This document shows, piece after piece, positions 1-22,976 of a stretch of DNA of 64,000 nt. The position numbers and the translations under genes were made by a program. Source of the DNA: Syngnathus acus (lineage: Eukaryota > Chordata > Actinopteri > Syngnathiformes > Syngnathidae). The notes under the pieces are model-generated. The model saw only the letters and a list, made by a program, of their open reading frames with translations. It ran no database searches and was not told the DNA's origin. Location: the NCBI RefSeq assembly GCF_901709675.1, contig NC_051100.1, forward strand, positions 6,632,001 to 6,696,000, given 5' to 3'. Each line of letters starts with the position of its first letter. Within the stretch, counting starts at the first letter, position 1.

Positions 1-1218
1 AGAAGAATATGGCTCTTATTTTTTATTTTTTTTCCAATCTGCTGTAAAAATTGTGCTCTTGGTCTGTACAGTAGTGGTATTTCTTTGTGCGTCGCCAGTA
101 GATGGCGCCATTATGGCACAATTCCAGTTGTCTCAGTACAAAACGGCTGTTCCTCTTTGCTGATGGTAAACATGTTCTCATGACAATTTAGTAGGAAATC
201 ATACAAAAAAGGCAAGAAAAATATAAAAGGTGCACTATCCAGATTTTTTTTTTAACTAAAACGCTTTCATATTTTATCCAACCCAGGATGCGCATCGTCT
301 TTCGACTAAAGCCAGGCTCTCTCTCATCTCCAGCAGAATGGATGGGTGATCTTCAAAGTTGGTGCCTATATATTTACTTATTTATTTGTTTATTTTGCTA
401 CATTCATTTTATATCATTTTCTACTAAAATGCATCCATTTTGAGTGCATTATCCTCCTAAATAGTCACAAGAACATGTATCATTGACACTTTATGGCTTA
501 AATTACTTACTGTATACCACTTTCATACCAAGATGGTGCCAGCGCTTAGGGGTTATCTTTGAGGACAACAATGTCCAAATTCTGTGTATGTAGGACCACT
601 GATATGAAAGACGCCATTTGTTGAACTAGAAATAATTTTTCCATTTGGTAGCTGAGCAACCGTTTGGTATGTCGGGCGCTCATTCACCAGGGATACCCAG
701 CAACAACAAATAAAACAACTAACTGTAGAAACATTTCAGATTCAAGGTGAAACAGTAGTCTTGATTCAGCCTTTGCATATCACTACACAAATAGTCATTG
801 GAATTGTCCCAACTGGTGGGAAGGCTTCTATCTCAATACACGGACAAGCAAAGGTCCCTAGTGGCCATATTAAATCGCCAAATTCTGGCACTAACTCATG
901 GACCCAACCAGCACTGGCACCAGCTCACTTTGAAAGGCGTATCAGAGGCTTTAGTTCTCACCACATAAGGCTGATTAATCCAATGTATTGCTATTGGGAA
1001 TTTTCAATTCAAGCCCCCCCATTCCCTTTTTGTATCAATCACAGAAGGAGTGTGTGAAGGGAGGCAGATTTGGGACAGAGTACCCGTGGAGACCTGAGCG
1101 CATCGGTAAGTATAGAACAATGATGATATTGGCTCCTGGAGGGAGGTGCCCAGGCATCCAGGGAGTTTACGTGACAGGGCCAGCTGGATAAGGAAGGTAA
1201 AAATAAATAAGAGGTGCG
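1..1218 (-). other. cnnm1 3' UTR and downstream flank
   Basis: No coding exon found. Part is expected to be cnnm1 3' UTR. On the minus strand AATAAA-type hexamers occur near the left window edge (about 22-27). A short open frame on the plus strand at 761-1057 has no recognisable features. Confidence 0.4.
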
Positions 1219-11160
<9,942 letters not shown>

Positions 11161-11273
11161 GCTGAACGAAGGACGCGGGGGGGGAAGCTGGCAGGGTCAC
11201 GTGGTTTGCAGACGGAGCCGCATATCCACGGAGCGCAGCCGAGGGTATGTCACATTGCGAACATGCACCGCAG

Positions 11274-11306
11274 CCTTTAAATATACATGACACGCTGCGT
11301 GACGTC
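11274..11306 (-). promoter_or_regulatory. putative cnnm1 core promoter (TATA-like plus CRE half-site)
   Basis: About 115-145 bases upstream of the cnnm1 start codon, the minus strand carries TATATTTAAAGG (11285-11274), and just upstream GACGTCA (11306-11300), a CRE-like core. Spacing and order fit a TATA promoter with a CREB-type site. Sequence match only. Confidence 0.35.
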
Positions 11307-14300
11307 TCCATCGCTTTCTGCCACTTGCTAAAAATAGAATCAGGGGGGCATGCCAATGTGTGTCAAATCCACGCCAACAATAATAACATCCAGCAGCATG
11401 AACTTAAAAAATAATAGTAATAACAATAATAATAATCATCTTCATCATAACTTTCCCAAAGGCAAAAAGGTAGAACGATATCATCTATATGTAGTACTTA
11501 AACTAACCACCAGATAGCAGCATTGTCAATTGTTTCAACCAATGCCGTTTCCGTTTCAGCAAAGGAACTAGAGTTCTTGCCAAGTCCCAAGCATGACTGA
11601 TGTTCTTAAGTATAAGTGAAGGGGGACGTACTTTAGTTCAAGTACTGGCTTTTGACTACAAGAACAGTCACTTAAGTACAAGTAAGAGGAGAGTGCTTCT
11701 GTACCTAAATACCTTCCAATCCCAACCATCTATGTCACCTGTAACCTAAAGAAACATAACGAATTGTCATTTCTACTTACTTTATTGAAATAAATTAATT
11801 GGTATTTTAACCAAATATAACAACGTCGTAACTGTGTTTTGATAGGTATTTGTACATAGCATACATTTACTCAATAAACGTTATAAATTCTGCATTGTAA
11901 TCATTTTCCTATGCATATATAGGCGAATTAAATTACACACGAACCATTTTCCCCTTTGTTTGCTTTTTAGAATTTTAAAATACTTGATCGTATTTACGTG
12001 ATCATTATTTGCGTTTTTATATGCCCAGGATACAGGCGAATTAAATCACGCTCATCTTAAACCGATAGAACATTGGTATTTATTTTCTATTGATATATAC
12101 TTTTTCAGAATGTATTTCCGTTATTTTCTATACAAACGTATTTTTAAGTATTTTGTTCGTGTTGAAATATTTATTTCCAATATGTACATATAAATAAATT
12201 AGAAACTATTACTCGGTAAACTTTTTAAAGTATTTATGTTGATATTTTCTCACTTATTTTAGGTTTAGTAGGTTTATTATGAGAACTAAATTATATCCAT
12301 GTCAGCTTACACTTTTAAATTTTTAGTATGACAACTTTTCAAGGTGGCAGAAACCACCGGCTGTCTATACCTGCAGTAGCTGAAATGAATCCGTTTTGCC
12401 GTAATGCGTAATATAGTGATCGGTAAGTGCATAAAAATAAATATCAAATAAAGTAAATAATTCAAAAAAAACGCCGACACTACCAATTGGTAACGTTTCT
12501 GCGCTTATACAATGTGTGATGAGGCAATTGTAATACTGTGCACATAGGTTGTAAAGAATGAAATAGTCGTGCAGTTTGTATTTTTTTAAACATTTATTCA
12601 ATTCAATTGCGCTACGTATGCATTGGTCGTCTAAACATAACTCAAAACTATTTGTTTCTGACTTTATTCTGCTCTGATGCAGTTTTTAATCGATAGTTTT
12701 GATAATAATCAACTTGTATTTAATGTTTAGTAGATGGATGATGTAGTCCCTCGTCTGCAAAAACACAGCGTCGGCGCATGTAATTTGCAAAGCACAAAAA
12801 AGCTCTTTATGTTCATATGGAATGCCGTTTTAAAAAATTTATTGCTTGACAAATATTCTTGTAAACATACAAATAGAGACTCAAAAACATCACATCGTTT
12901 TTCAAAACATTGTTCAAAATTAACATATTGCTATTATTTAAAGCCTTACTCATGATGTGCAGAGCGTCCTTCAAAATAACACTTATTTTAATTTCAGGGT
13001 GTCACGTAGAAGTATTTGTTAGCACGCCACCTCACCGTTCAGCGGTGCAGGGTTCGATTCCGGCTCTGACCTTTGTGTTGCATGTTCTTTCCGTGCTTGC
13101 GTGGGTTTCGTCAGCGGGTACTCCGGTATCCTCCCTTATTCCAAAAACATGCAGGCCGATTGGCCGCTCCAAGTTGTCTGTAGGTGTGAGTGTGATGGTT
13201 GTGTGTCAATGTGTGCCCTGCGATTGGCAACCAGTTTTGGGTGACCCCTACCTCGTGCCCGTGCCTCGCAGCTGGGATAGGCTCCAGCGCGCCCGCTTCA
13301 AATAAAAAATAAGATAAAGGATTATGCTTCACATAAAGAATAGATTTTCATTTCAAATTTTCTTATACTTATTTTTATCATCAGCCAAATGTTCAGCGTA
13401 ATGTTATTCCTTTAAGGGTGCTCGAGAAGCCAGATGTTAAATAGGACGTATGAGAAACTAAAACTAGATGAAGCATTTCAGTCAAATTTCCCACTTGACG
13501 TACTGTGAAGAATATGAATGTAATCATCAATATAATCACATTTCTTCCTTGTTAAAGAAGTATATGTGCGTGAAAGCTTAGACCTCAATGATTATTGCTT
13601 TTTCAACCTGGAAAGTTATAGTGCGTGAGCGTTTGTTTTAAGTGGATTTCAAGTGTTCTTCGGCCTGTTATGTTTCTCGTGCAGTTTGGCGCTCGTGTGT
13701 TAGACATGCTTGCGTGCATGACCCCAACAGCACCGCTGGCCGCCCGTGGAGACGCTTGGCTGTGCGCCCCCTGCATGCTACAATTGTCATATTTATGAGC
13801 GTGCCATTATATTCTGCGCTCAGAGAATACAGGCTGATTCACTCAAGTCATCGATTTTATATGCTGTGCGGTGACGTAAATACATTCTCAAAAGGTTCAA
13901 AGATATACAAATATTTAATGGTACCGTGCAACCTCAAATGGAATTCTTCTGTTTGTAAAAACAACGAACAAACATATATCAAACATTAAAATGCTATACT
14001 CGTAAGTTTTTTTGTATTTGGTTCTATAGATACTGTACATTATTAGGCTTACTAGAATTTTGCTTTAAAGTCGTCGTTGAAATGACTTGCTTTTAATCAC
14101 TTGACAAATAATGTGACTATTTAAATAACAATAACGTCTTGTAAATAAATAAAACAAAGTATTATTTTAGCAATGCCTGTGCATAAATCGACGTCGGTCA
14201 ACGTATTAAATTACAACCATCAAAAAGCACCTTATACAATTACAAAAATGTTTGTACAATAAAGTAAATAAGTACAATAAAATGTAAAACGTACAATAAA

Positions 14301-15000
14301 AAGTAAACTAAAAGTAGAAATGACAAAAGGTCCAAGTAAGTGTAACTGCCATGGCAATAAGTGCGATAAAAGTACCAAGCAGTAATTGTGAGTTCTCCTT
14401 AAATGACAGTTTTATTTCTGTCACATTCTTGTGGTGAACTGTGCCACACAACTATCCTCAACTCTGTGAAAGTTAACTTTTAGAAAGTTCTTCAGAGTAT
14501 GAATACCTAAGAAAATGTCAGTATGTGTATCAAACTGGTTTTAACAGGTCACTTTGAGTGTGCTAATGTGCAATAGACATAAAATGTGCAGAGTGCTCAG
14601 CAAAATAAAACGTCACAGCAATTAACAAATGACCTCAAGTTCCATTAATTATAGTTATATGCCAAAGAGGCCTAAAGATAAAGTAGTTAATTGTGTTGTT
14701 GCTTACTACCTGAAAAAGTTATAATCACAGTAAATAATTGTATGGAAAAACACAATAGGTCATATAATCTACTGCAAAATACAAAGTAGGGAAGTATCTG
14801 AGTTTGCCTTCTTGTAAATAAACATTACAGAAAAGTCTACACTATATATTTGTTCAAATTTATGGAGTCAAAGCAAAATACAAAGTCAGAAATAAATCCT
14901 GAAGTAAAAATAACTGGAAAAATACTTAAGTCACTTATCCTTATTTGTACTTCCTTGATATGACCTCCTTTCCTCCTCCCTCCTCTGCAGCCTCTCACAA
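11307..15000. other. divergent cnnm1/hpse2 intergenic region
   Basis: About 4.05 kb separates the two start codons. It is AT-rich, with an AAT-rich microsatellite stretch near 11405-11440, an old SINE-like copy (about 13017-13313) and repeated AAGTA/ACTTAAGTA strings near 11610-11700 and 14900-14950 that look like decayed repeat ends. No gene seen. Confidence 0.6.
13017..13313 (+). repeat. diverged tRNA-derived SINE copy
   Basis: Aligns by eye to the SINEs at 32042 and 33642: B-box-like GGTTCGATTCC, then TGCATGTTCT, TGCGTGGGTTT, ACTCCGG, CCAAAAACATGC, TGTGCCCTGCGAT and GCTGGGATAGGCTCCAGC. It has many substitutions and small gaps and an A-rich tail instead of GGATGGA repeats, so it is much older. 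Confidence 0.8.
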
Positions 15001-15013
15001 GTCTTGCCTCTGA

Positions 15014-15068
15014 GCGCATGCGCTTTGGTGCGCAGCTCCCAAAAACGACTCAGAGGGGCGGGGGCGGG
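15014..15068 (+). promoter_or_regulatory. putative hpse2 promoter: NRF1-type palindrome and GC boxes
   Basis: GCGCATGCGC at 15014-15023 is the NRF1 core palindrome, and GGGGCGGGGGCGGG near 15055-15067 is a double Sp1-type GC box. They lie 140-195 bases upstream of the hpse2 start codon in a local GC-rich island; no TATA box is evident. Motif match only. Confidence 0.4.
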
Positions 15069-15207
15069 TTGGGTTGTGGAGGTTGTCGGGTTGAGGTGTC
15101 GGAGTGAGACAAGCGGACAGGAGGGAGGACAGAAAGAGGGGAAAAAGTGACCAACCTGCACAGTGATCTACATTCACACGCCTAGAAGAGTTCAAGCTTG
15201 TTCCAAG

Positions 15208-15473
15208 ATGCAGAGAGCACATCAACGATCGTCCTGCTGGTGGCTGGCATCTTTGCTGCTGCCTGTCATTTACTCCTCTTCTTCCTACTCTTCGTCCTCC
15301 TTCCCGACGTACCAGAGAGCGGCTGCCGGCGGGTCTCGGGCGGGCTTCCTGGGAAGGACCCTGGTTCTGCTGGACGTCAACACCCGCAGTCCCACCCGAG
15401 TGCTTAACGACAACTTTCTCTCCCTGCAGCTGGATCCATCGATCATCAGTGACGGCTGGCTGGTCTTCCTCAG
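15208..15473 (+). CDS. hpse2: hpse2 exon 1
   Basis: Start MQRAHQRSS is chosen because a hydrophobic leader follows; an upstream in-frame ATG at 15163 lies in likely 5' UTR. Encodes the leader and [12 protein letters not shown]-type segment (here [18 protein letters not shown]). Donor CTCAG/GTACTT. Confidence 0.9.
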
Positions 15474-18400
15474 GTACTTTTTGTGGAATATTTCTTAAAC
15501 GAGTTCAAATGGTGTTGGTTTGTGGCGAGGAAAATGAAAACCAAGTGCTCATCAGCTTTATTGCATTTGCACATCGTGAAAAGAAAAAAAAAAAAAGATT
15601 ATCCAAAGATACTTTCTTAGCCAATATGGAGAAACTTGTCTATTGTTAATCTTTTTACTAGGTGCAGTCGGTGCAGTATATGAACATAGCAGCCCAAATG
15701 CTCCCCCGTTTTACAGTCTTGAAACTTTATATGAAAAATAAGTTATGAAACATTTGGAAGTTATTTGACTGTTTATTTTGAAGTTGGAAAAAAAAAATCA
15801 ACACCAGACAATGAAACAATTATGCATGTTCAAAAAATCAGCGGGAAGAAGCATTATGAAATCCTCCTCCGTGTACTGTTACATGATAGAGCCACTCACT
15901 AGTCATTAATGAACAAACTAGCAAAATAGCCGAACAAGTAACATATATTTACAAACTTAATAATTACATTATCAGTAGTACCTCTTATTACTCCGCCAAC
16001 AATACCCATGTAAAAAAAAAAAAAAGCGCCCAATAGTTATAGTTAAAAAACACTCGCCAAACAAATAAACGATAAATAAAGTCGAATTTAAACTGCGGAC
16101 TTTTTATTTGCAATAAAGTCTGTCGGATTGGAGTACAACACGCCAATTGAACTACCGCAAATTGTTGTTTTGAAACAAGAAACGAAAAACACAATGTTTC
16201 ATGGTATTTCCTAATTTAATTTGACAATAATCCTGTGCGCCCACAGCTCCAAGCGTCTGGTGACCTTGGCGAGGGGCCTGTCTCCAGCCTTCCTCCGCTT
16301 TGGTGGCAAGCGCACCGACTTTCTGCAGTTCAACAACCAGAAGAACCTGGCTAAATACCGAGGGCCCGGGCCCGATTACTACCTGAAAAACTACGACGAT
16401 GGTAAAACTAAAAATAAAAACACACTTCAAATTTACGTTGTCACTTTATAGGAGCGCGCTTGTTCCCGTTTCGCGTTGATTCGACCAGTTTGCGCGTGTA
16501 ACGCGCATGCTTGAATTCCTCTCGCTCAAAGTCGTGTACTTTTTGCGCAATTATATTTCCATTGCGCGCATGTGTTGGTATTTTGGGCCGCAGTTAAATT
16601 AGCACATGAATTGGTCAATGTTGACTTTAATTTGATAGGATTAAGATGTGAGTAAGCGCTGTATGAAAACATGTTTTTTTTTTTTTTTTTTAATAGATTA
16701 CAGCGCCTTTCCTAGTTGTGTCATTTCGTGCAAAGTAAATGTATAAAACGTTATAAATGTATCTTCATCACGTAATGGTAAATAATTGTAAAGAAATTTA
16801 AAAAGTTTACATTGAGTTGCTATGCAACAATGGTTTTAATATATGGGTGTATTAAAAGCAAAAGTGATTTGCGCATGTGACTCATTTCAGAAGTTGGGCT
16901 GTTGGAATTCAGCTTTTTTTGTGCAGTTCTACCCGTACTAAAGCTTATACTGCCACATTCCAAAAAAAATGCATATTAGGTTTATTGACATAAAATTGCC
17001 TAGGTGTGAAAGTGATTGCTTGTCTATTTATGGCCTAAGCGAGTGAGAGTGAATTCAGCTGGGATAGATGACAGCTCAGCCATGACACCTAGTTTTTGTA
17101 AAGGTTTTGTAAAGTCCTCCATCCTTAATGAAAAAAAAAAGATGTGAAAGACACAACCCTACTCCGCTAAAGTCAAACTTTCACTGTTTTCTCGGCTGCA
17201 GATATAGTGCGTAGTGACATTGCAATGGACAAGCAGAATGGTTGCAAAGTAGCAAGCCACCCAGATATGATGCTACAGCTCCAACGAGAGAAGGCGGCCA
17301 GCACACATCTCGTCCTGCTCAAGGAGCAACTGTCCAACATCTACAGCAATGTAACAATAACAGGTAAGAAATCCCACGCTCACTCGAATGTATAAAGTAT
17401 GCCTTGTTCCAGGCACAAACATTACTTATGTTGATCTAACACGTTTTGGACCTCTATGTATGTGCACGCAGAGGATTCAAAGCATGCCAAAACTGTCAGC
17501 TGTCAGAATGACAAATGCAAATTGAAGAGCAGGAATGTGGGGATGGATAGAGTAGGAGAGGGGGCGTTTCAGCTCTGGCTAGAAAACACACTGACAGTTC
17601 CGCTGGTTAGCATTGACCACAAAACTCTGAAATCCATTTTTTTTGGTGGGCTGCCTTTCTTGTCTGTTTTTATGATTGGCTGCAATGGAAAGTGCACAAG
17701 ATGAGAAATTTGTATGCGGAAATGTCTGCTGTCTGTGGAATTATTCGGGAACACGTGTGGTGTTGCATTAATAGCGGAAACTTTCCCGTGGTGTCTCTTT
17801 AGGGTTTGTTCAATGCATTTCACAACAAGTGGGATGGCACTTGTGTGAGAATCTTTGTGAAATAACAACTAACTTGCTTTGTATTCACTTTGTTGAAATA
17901 GACCAAAAATAAAAGGCAAATATGAAGTGTTACTCAAATGTGAGCATTGACGCCTTCATTCTGAAACATTGACGCTGTGTGGTATGTGATCATGCTAACG
18001 TCCCTGCTGTAGGTTGCTTTGTTCCATCGCTCGAGCATCGTGTTTCTGATTGATTGCACCCGTGTCCTTGGAGACGTGAAACTATGATCGAGTACTAAGA
18101 CAAAGACTGGAAGATTTATGCTTTAAAAAAAATCGCGAGTATTCATTCAAAGGTAATTTATTATATTGACAGTAAATGTACTACAGAGCAGTTAAATCAG
18201 ATTGAGCTGTTCCTCCTATAGGTCACTTTGATATATTGCACTAATTAATCAATTGACAACTTCATAGTTACACTTTTGTTTATGTTTTAATGCTTTGATT
18301 AATTATTTAATTAGCATACAATTGTTTTCATATAATTTTCACAACAAAAACACACCAAATTCACATAGGTTGTCGTATATTATTACAGGTTAGAGTTATT

Positions 18401-19084
18401 GCACTTATGATTATTCTTTTATTGATTATATTTAAGCGGTTGTACAATAACTTATTGTAGACATTTTTGTAACTGAAAAAAGTTACTACACATCTGATTA
18501 TGGCAACACTCTGCAATTGTAGATTTGGGCCCATTCGATTAAATGGTCAGCCAATTTAATTGGCAGATATTACCACTGTCATAAATCGATTTTATTCTGC
18601 CAAATATCCGAATTGGCACGTCCTAAAAAAATCCATAATGCCCTTTGCATTATTAAATCTCCGGGGGGAAAATATCTAAAGGTCAACCTGCAACATATAC
18701 TGTGCTGAATCATTTGACCTGCCACTCTACATTACTGAAGAATTTGAGACAAAATACTTTGAAAGTGAATACTGTCATTGTTTTCTTGGGGGTCATGATA
18801 TTATATGTAGCTTAACTCTGTGTAAGGAGGCTTTAGTCTTAAGACCTCACATCTTTGTGGTGGAAAGAGTAATAAGGGTCGGGGATTAAGGGAGGTGTTT
18901 AAAAATGGTCTGGTAACAATCAGTCGAGATCCTGTGTTGGTGTGTGTGTGAGCCTGTTTGTGTGTGTGAGTGAGCGAGCAGGTGTTGTTTTAAAGGTCCA
19001 TTTTTAACTGTTCTCATTTTCCACTCACCACTGTTTGACTTTTGACCCAGGCTTGTTAGAGGCAGAGCTATCAATGACGTCATA

Positions 19085-19121
<37 letters not shown>

Positions 19122-22100
19122 GCGCTGGTCAAATAGGCTGAGCCCAGACAAGGTCACGGTCGGTGTCATCTGGTATCTTTTTGCCGAGTCCGCCATCTCA
19201 CACCTCTTCCCCAATTACCACACATGGGTTTATTGTTATCGCTGCACTGTATATTGTCATTTCATGTGAAAGTCCTTTGTTTATTTGGCTCGCCTGAGAA
19301 TGACGTGATCACTCTGTCAACCAGTCACCTCAAAGGCTGCGGCCGTGTGTTTAAGGCTCAAAAGATAACCTCGAGGAATCTGGGAACTTTATGTTCTGTT
19401 ATTCTCGTCGTCCATCAAGATCTCACCTAAAGGGAATCTCCCAAGACCAGGGGAACCTGTGAACCCAAGGGTTGGGCTGGGACCTTATCTCTAAGACATG
19501 TACATAATATATATTTTTGCTAATGATCCTGTTTGAACAATTATGGCTATAAATAAAAACACATTATTTTGTTGAACGAGTCAGCTTTATATCCAAATGT
19601 TCGTGAGAATTAAGCTCCTTTCCTTTTTGTCTCATTCTCAGTCTGATCTCACATCGGCGGTATCATGTGACATGAACGTTTACAGCCTTTAATCAGTTGT
19701 TAGGTTTAACTAAACATCTTACAGAGGACATGAGACACCAATACCCGAGTCTCGCCGTTTGAACTGACACAGAAGTGCAGCCATCAACGCTATGAGCTTG
19801 ATTGCCGAGAGCTGCCGGACCCCACTAAAGAGGAACATGACAAGAATGACAGTTCAGCTTTAGTGTGCACGTGTGGCGCTGAGCATCTGTGTGAGTTTTG
19901 GAAGAGAGTAATTTGTGGTACATTGAGTTTCTGCAATGTGCGGTATGTGAGAAATGCTTTTTCTACTTTTAGTTTCAGTCGTCTTTCCTATGATTACAAA
20001 AAAATGAAATATTTGACATACTCTGACAAATGTGCAAGATTTAAAATGATTCCTCGAAGTGACAGGTAAGATTTAACACTAAACGGACATAAAAGCAGGT
20101 TAAAAGAAAGTAAGGGGTTGAAAAAAAGCAAACAGGAAAAGCATTTATTCGAGGTGGAAAAGTTAGGGGAATTCAGTGAGCATCTGTGAAGGGCTTGAAC
20201 ATATTGTCTTCAGAATGAACTGGCCACTCTCTATGGTCACATGGACAATCATCATTTTTTGTTTTTACATAGTGCAGTGGCAGCGCTAGAGGAGGTGCCG
20301 CGGGGGCACTGGGCCCCCTGAATTATGCATAGAACCTCCAGGTGCCAGACCAAATAATTGACTTTTGGGTATTTTCCAATTTTTACCAGATTTTCTGAAT
20401 TTTTTTGATTTTTATAATTTATTATGGGCCCACTGAAATATCCTTAGCAACATAAGCAGTCATTTTATGATATTTCATTTGAGGACTAACCTAGAAGGTC
20501 CGTCCTTTTACAAACGGCAAATGATGTCTTTTATGACTCATATCCACCACATTTCAGACACCAACCAAAATGTTCTTGTATTTTCTGACGAGTTTATGAT
20601 GGCGCTGACTGTTTCCTAGAGTCTAGTTGTTGTTGTTTTTTTCTTAATGTCAGCAAATCTGAGGTAGATCAACCTAGCGGAGGTAGTCCGACCTTCCCGA
20701 GATTGTGTTCAATCTTTGGGGCTCCAATATATGAAATGTGATGTTAAGTTTAGCATGTCAAGATGGTGATTACTTCATATTTTGTTTACACTGTCCACAT
20801 GGGCCTGCACGGGGCCAGATGTGATTGATTTTTCTTTCTCAAAGAATAGCCATAGTGTTTAAACCCCAGAGGTAAGCAATATGTAATTCCACGTGTTTGC
20901 AATATGTTGCGAGACAAGTGCCCAGCCACCTGCAAATAAATGCCATTTTAATGGCATGATGCATGGGATGTTTGAAAACTTTGTTTGGCCTAACACGCTT
21001 ACACCACATTTGTCTTCCGAGAACCCATTTTGAGTCAGATTTCATGGAGAAAGTTTTCAATGAAGGTACAATATTGAATGTTCCTTTCTTAGTTTGGATC
21101 CTTTTTCTCGAGAACAATATTAACATATTGTTTTGAGAAGCCAAGCAATGTGCTCACTGTGCACTGACTTCCTAAATTAATTCATGAGGCTTTGCTTTGT
21201 TGTTGTTTGTTTTTTAATCACATTTGGAAATGAGCATTTTAAGCCTGCCAAAATAAAGTCCATATATTTCACTAAACTCCAGCAAATGTTGCTTGCACAA
21301 GAGTTTGGCTTGTTTCTTGTCAGGCCACTAGTGTATTCTCCCCTTTAATCGTGTTGTCTTCACTCGGAGCATATGGCTGGTTGGATTGTTCCACCTTCCC
21401 GGAGGCCATCTATCACTCTGTGGTGTCCTGCTGGGCTGGAGATTCACAGCCAGCTTTTCACTCCCAAACCAAGGGAGGGGGAAAAAAATAGAAAAAGAAG
21501 AAAGGGCAAAAAATGAAAATGGACTCCCATGGCAAGGCAGTCGAGTAAAGAACATTGGTCATATCAAGATAAATGAAACTATTGTAGTGCATTTTGCAAG
21601 GCAGCCAGAGAATGTCATATCTTTCAATTTCAATATTTAACTTTATACTACATTAAAAAGAAAAACATAACTGTTAATCTTGTAAACCCAACCATTGTGC
21701 CGCGCCCTTTACCCCTAATCGCTAAATATGACGATACCGCAGAGCATATATTACAATATATATATAATCAGCAGACAGATTAATCGTTTTATCAAGCTAC
21801 TAAGGTAACTGCAGTGCAAGCTAAACTCTGAATGTGTCAACAGTAAATTCAATTAGAGCAGAAAACTTTGTCTTGCCTGAAATTATGAAACACCCCTGAC
21901 AGAAAAGGACTACATGCTCCAGACAAACATATAGTAGTTTCTTGGATAGAGGTGAATTTAATCTCATTTTTCATGTTGATCAACAAAAGATTGTTTTTGC
22001 ATGAATCTCAAGTTTAAGTGTGAAAGATAAGTGTGGAAAGAATTTGTTGTATTGAGTGACAAGTTCCTCATATGTTGAACGGATTGAGAAGGAACGTGAT

Positions 22101-22918
22101 CAGACAGTCTGCGAGATGAAACGCCTTGAAATTTTATGACTCCACGAGAGTGCGATGAAATTCGCTTCAGTCAGGGGAGTGTAGAACAAAATGCAAAAGG
22201 GAAAACAAAATATTACTTTCTGTGGTATATTGTGAAGTAATGCATTCCCGTATGGAGTTAACAAGACAGCTTGCAGTGGACCCCCCAAAAAACCAAGGAT
22301 GCAAGCGAAAACTTTTGCCATGAGTGGCTCGAGCTGACACCTCTAAGCAAGAGCAGATGTTTGACTAACTTGACTTGGCTTTGTCTGCTCCACTGGCATA
22401 GTAGACAAACACTCTTAACCCGTGTCTTCTTACTGATGAATAAAACTATTGGCTATTAACGACAGCATTTCATTTAAATCTCAACGATTCATACTCAGCA
22501 TGTACATGTGTGCTTGGATGAATGTTCGGAGGAGTTTTAATTTTACCAAACCTTACTAGGTAAGTAGATAGGACAATCTCATTCTTTTGTATGGCATTTG
22601 TTTGAAATTCCCCAAATGTGGGAGAATTGCTCCTAAAAAACAAACAAACAAATAGCTATGTCTCAGTGAAACAAGTTCCGGTTATCTTGCGACCAAAGAT
22701 CTTCATACAAATGCGTTGACATTAGCTGGCGAGCAGCGTTCATCTGGCTTGATCCCTAAAGTCTTCCACCCCGCACAGGCCGCTATGTCCTCAGGGTTTA
22801 GAACTAATTCCTTTTATGCCGCTTGACTTTCTGTAATTGTCCTAACTCCATCTGTTGGAAAATTTAAGATTCTAGTATGCTAATTCCGCCTTTCTGTCGA
22901 TGCTTCAAAGCTGTTTGC

Positions 22919-22976
<58 letters not shown>

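Noticed and set aside
761-1057. 98-codon plus-strand frame at the left end
   Set aside because: Lies in the probable cnnm1 3' UTR, with no domain or similarity I can recognise.
20278-20340. GC-rich string GAGGTGCCGCGGGGGCACTG as a transposon end
   Set aside because: Only one end is visible, with no inverted partner or duplication; mentioned under intron 3 only.
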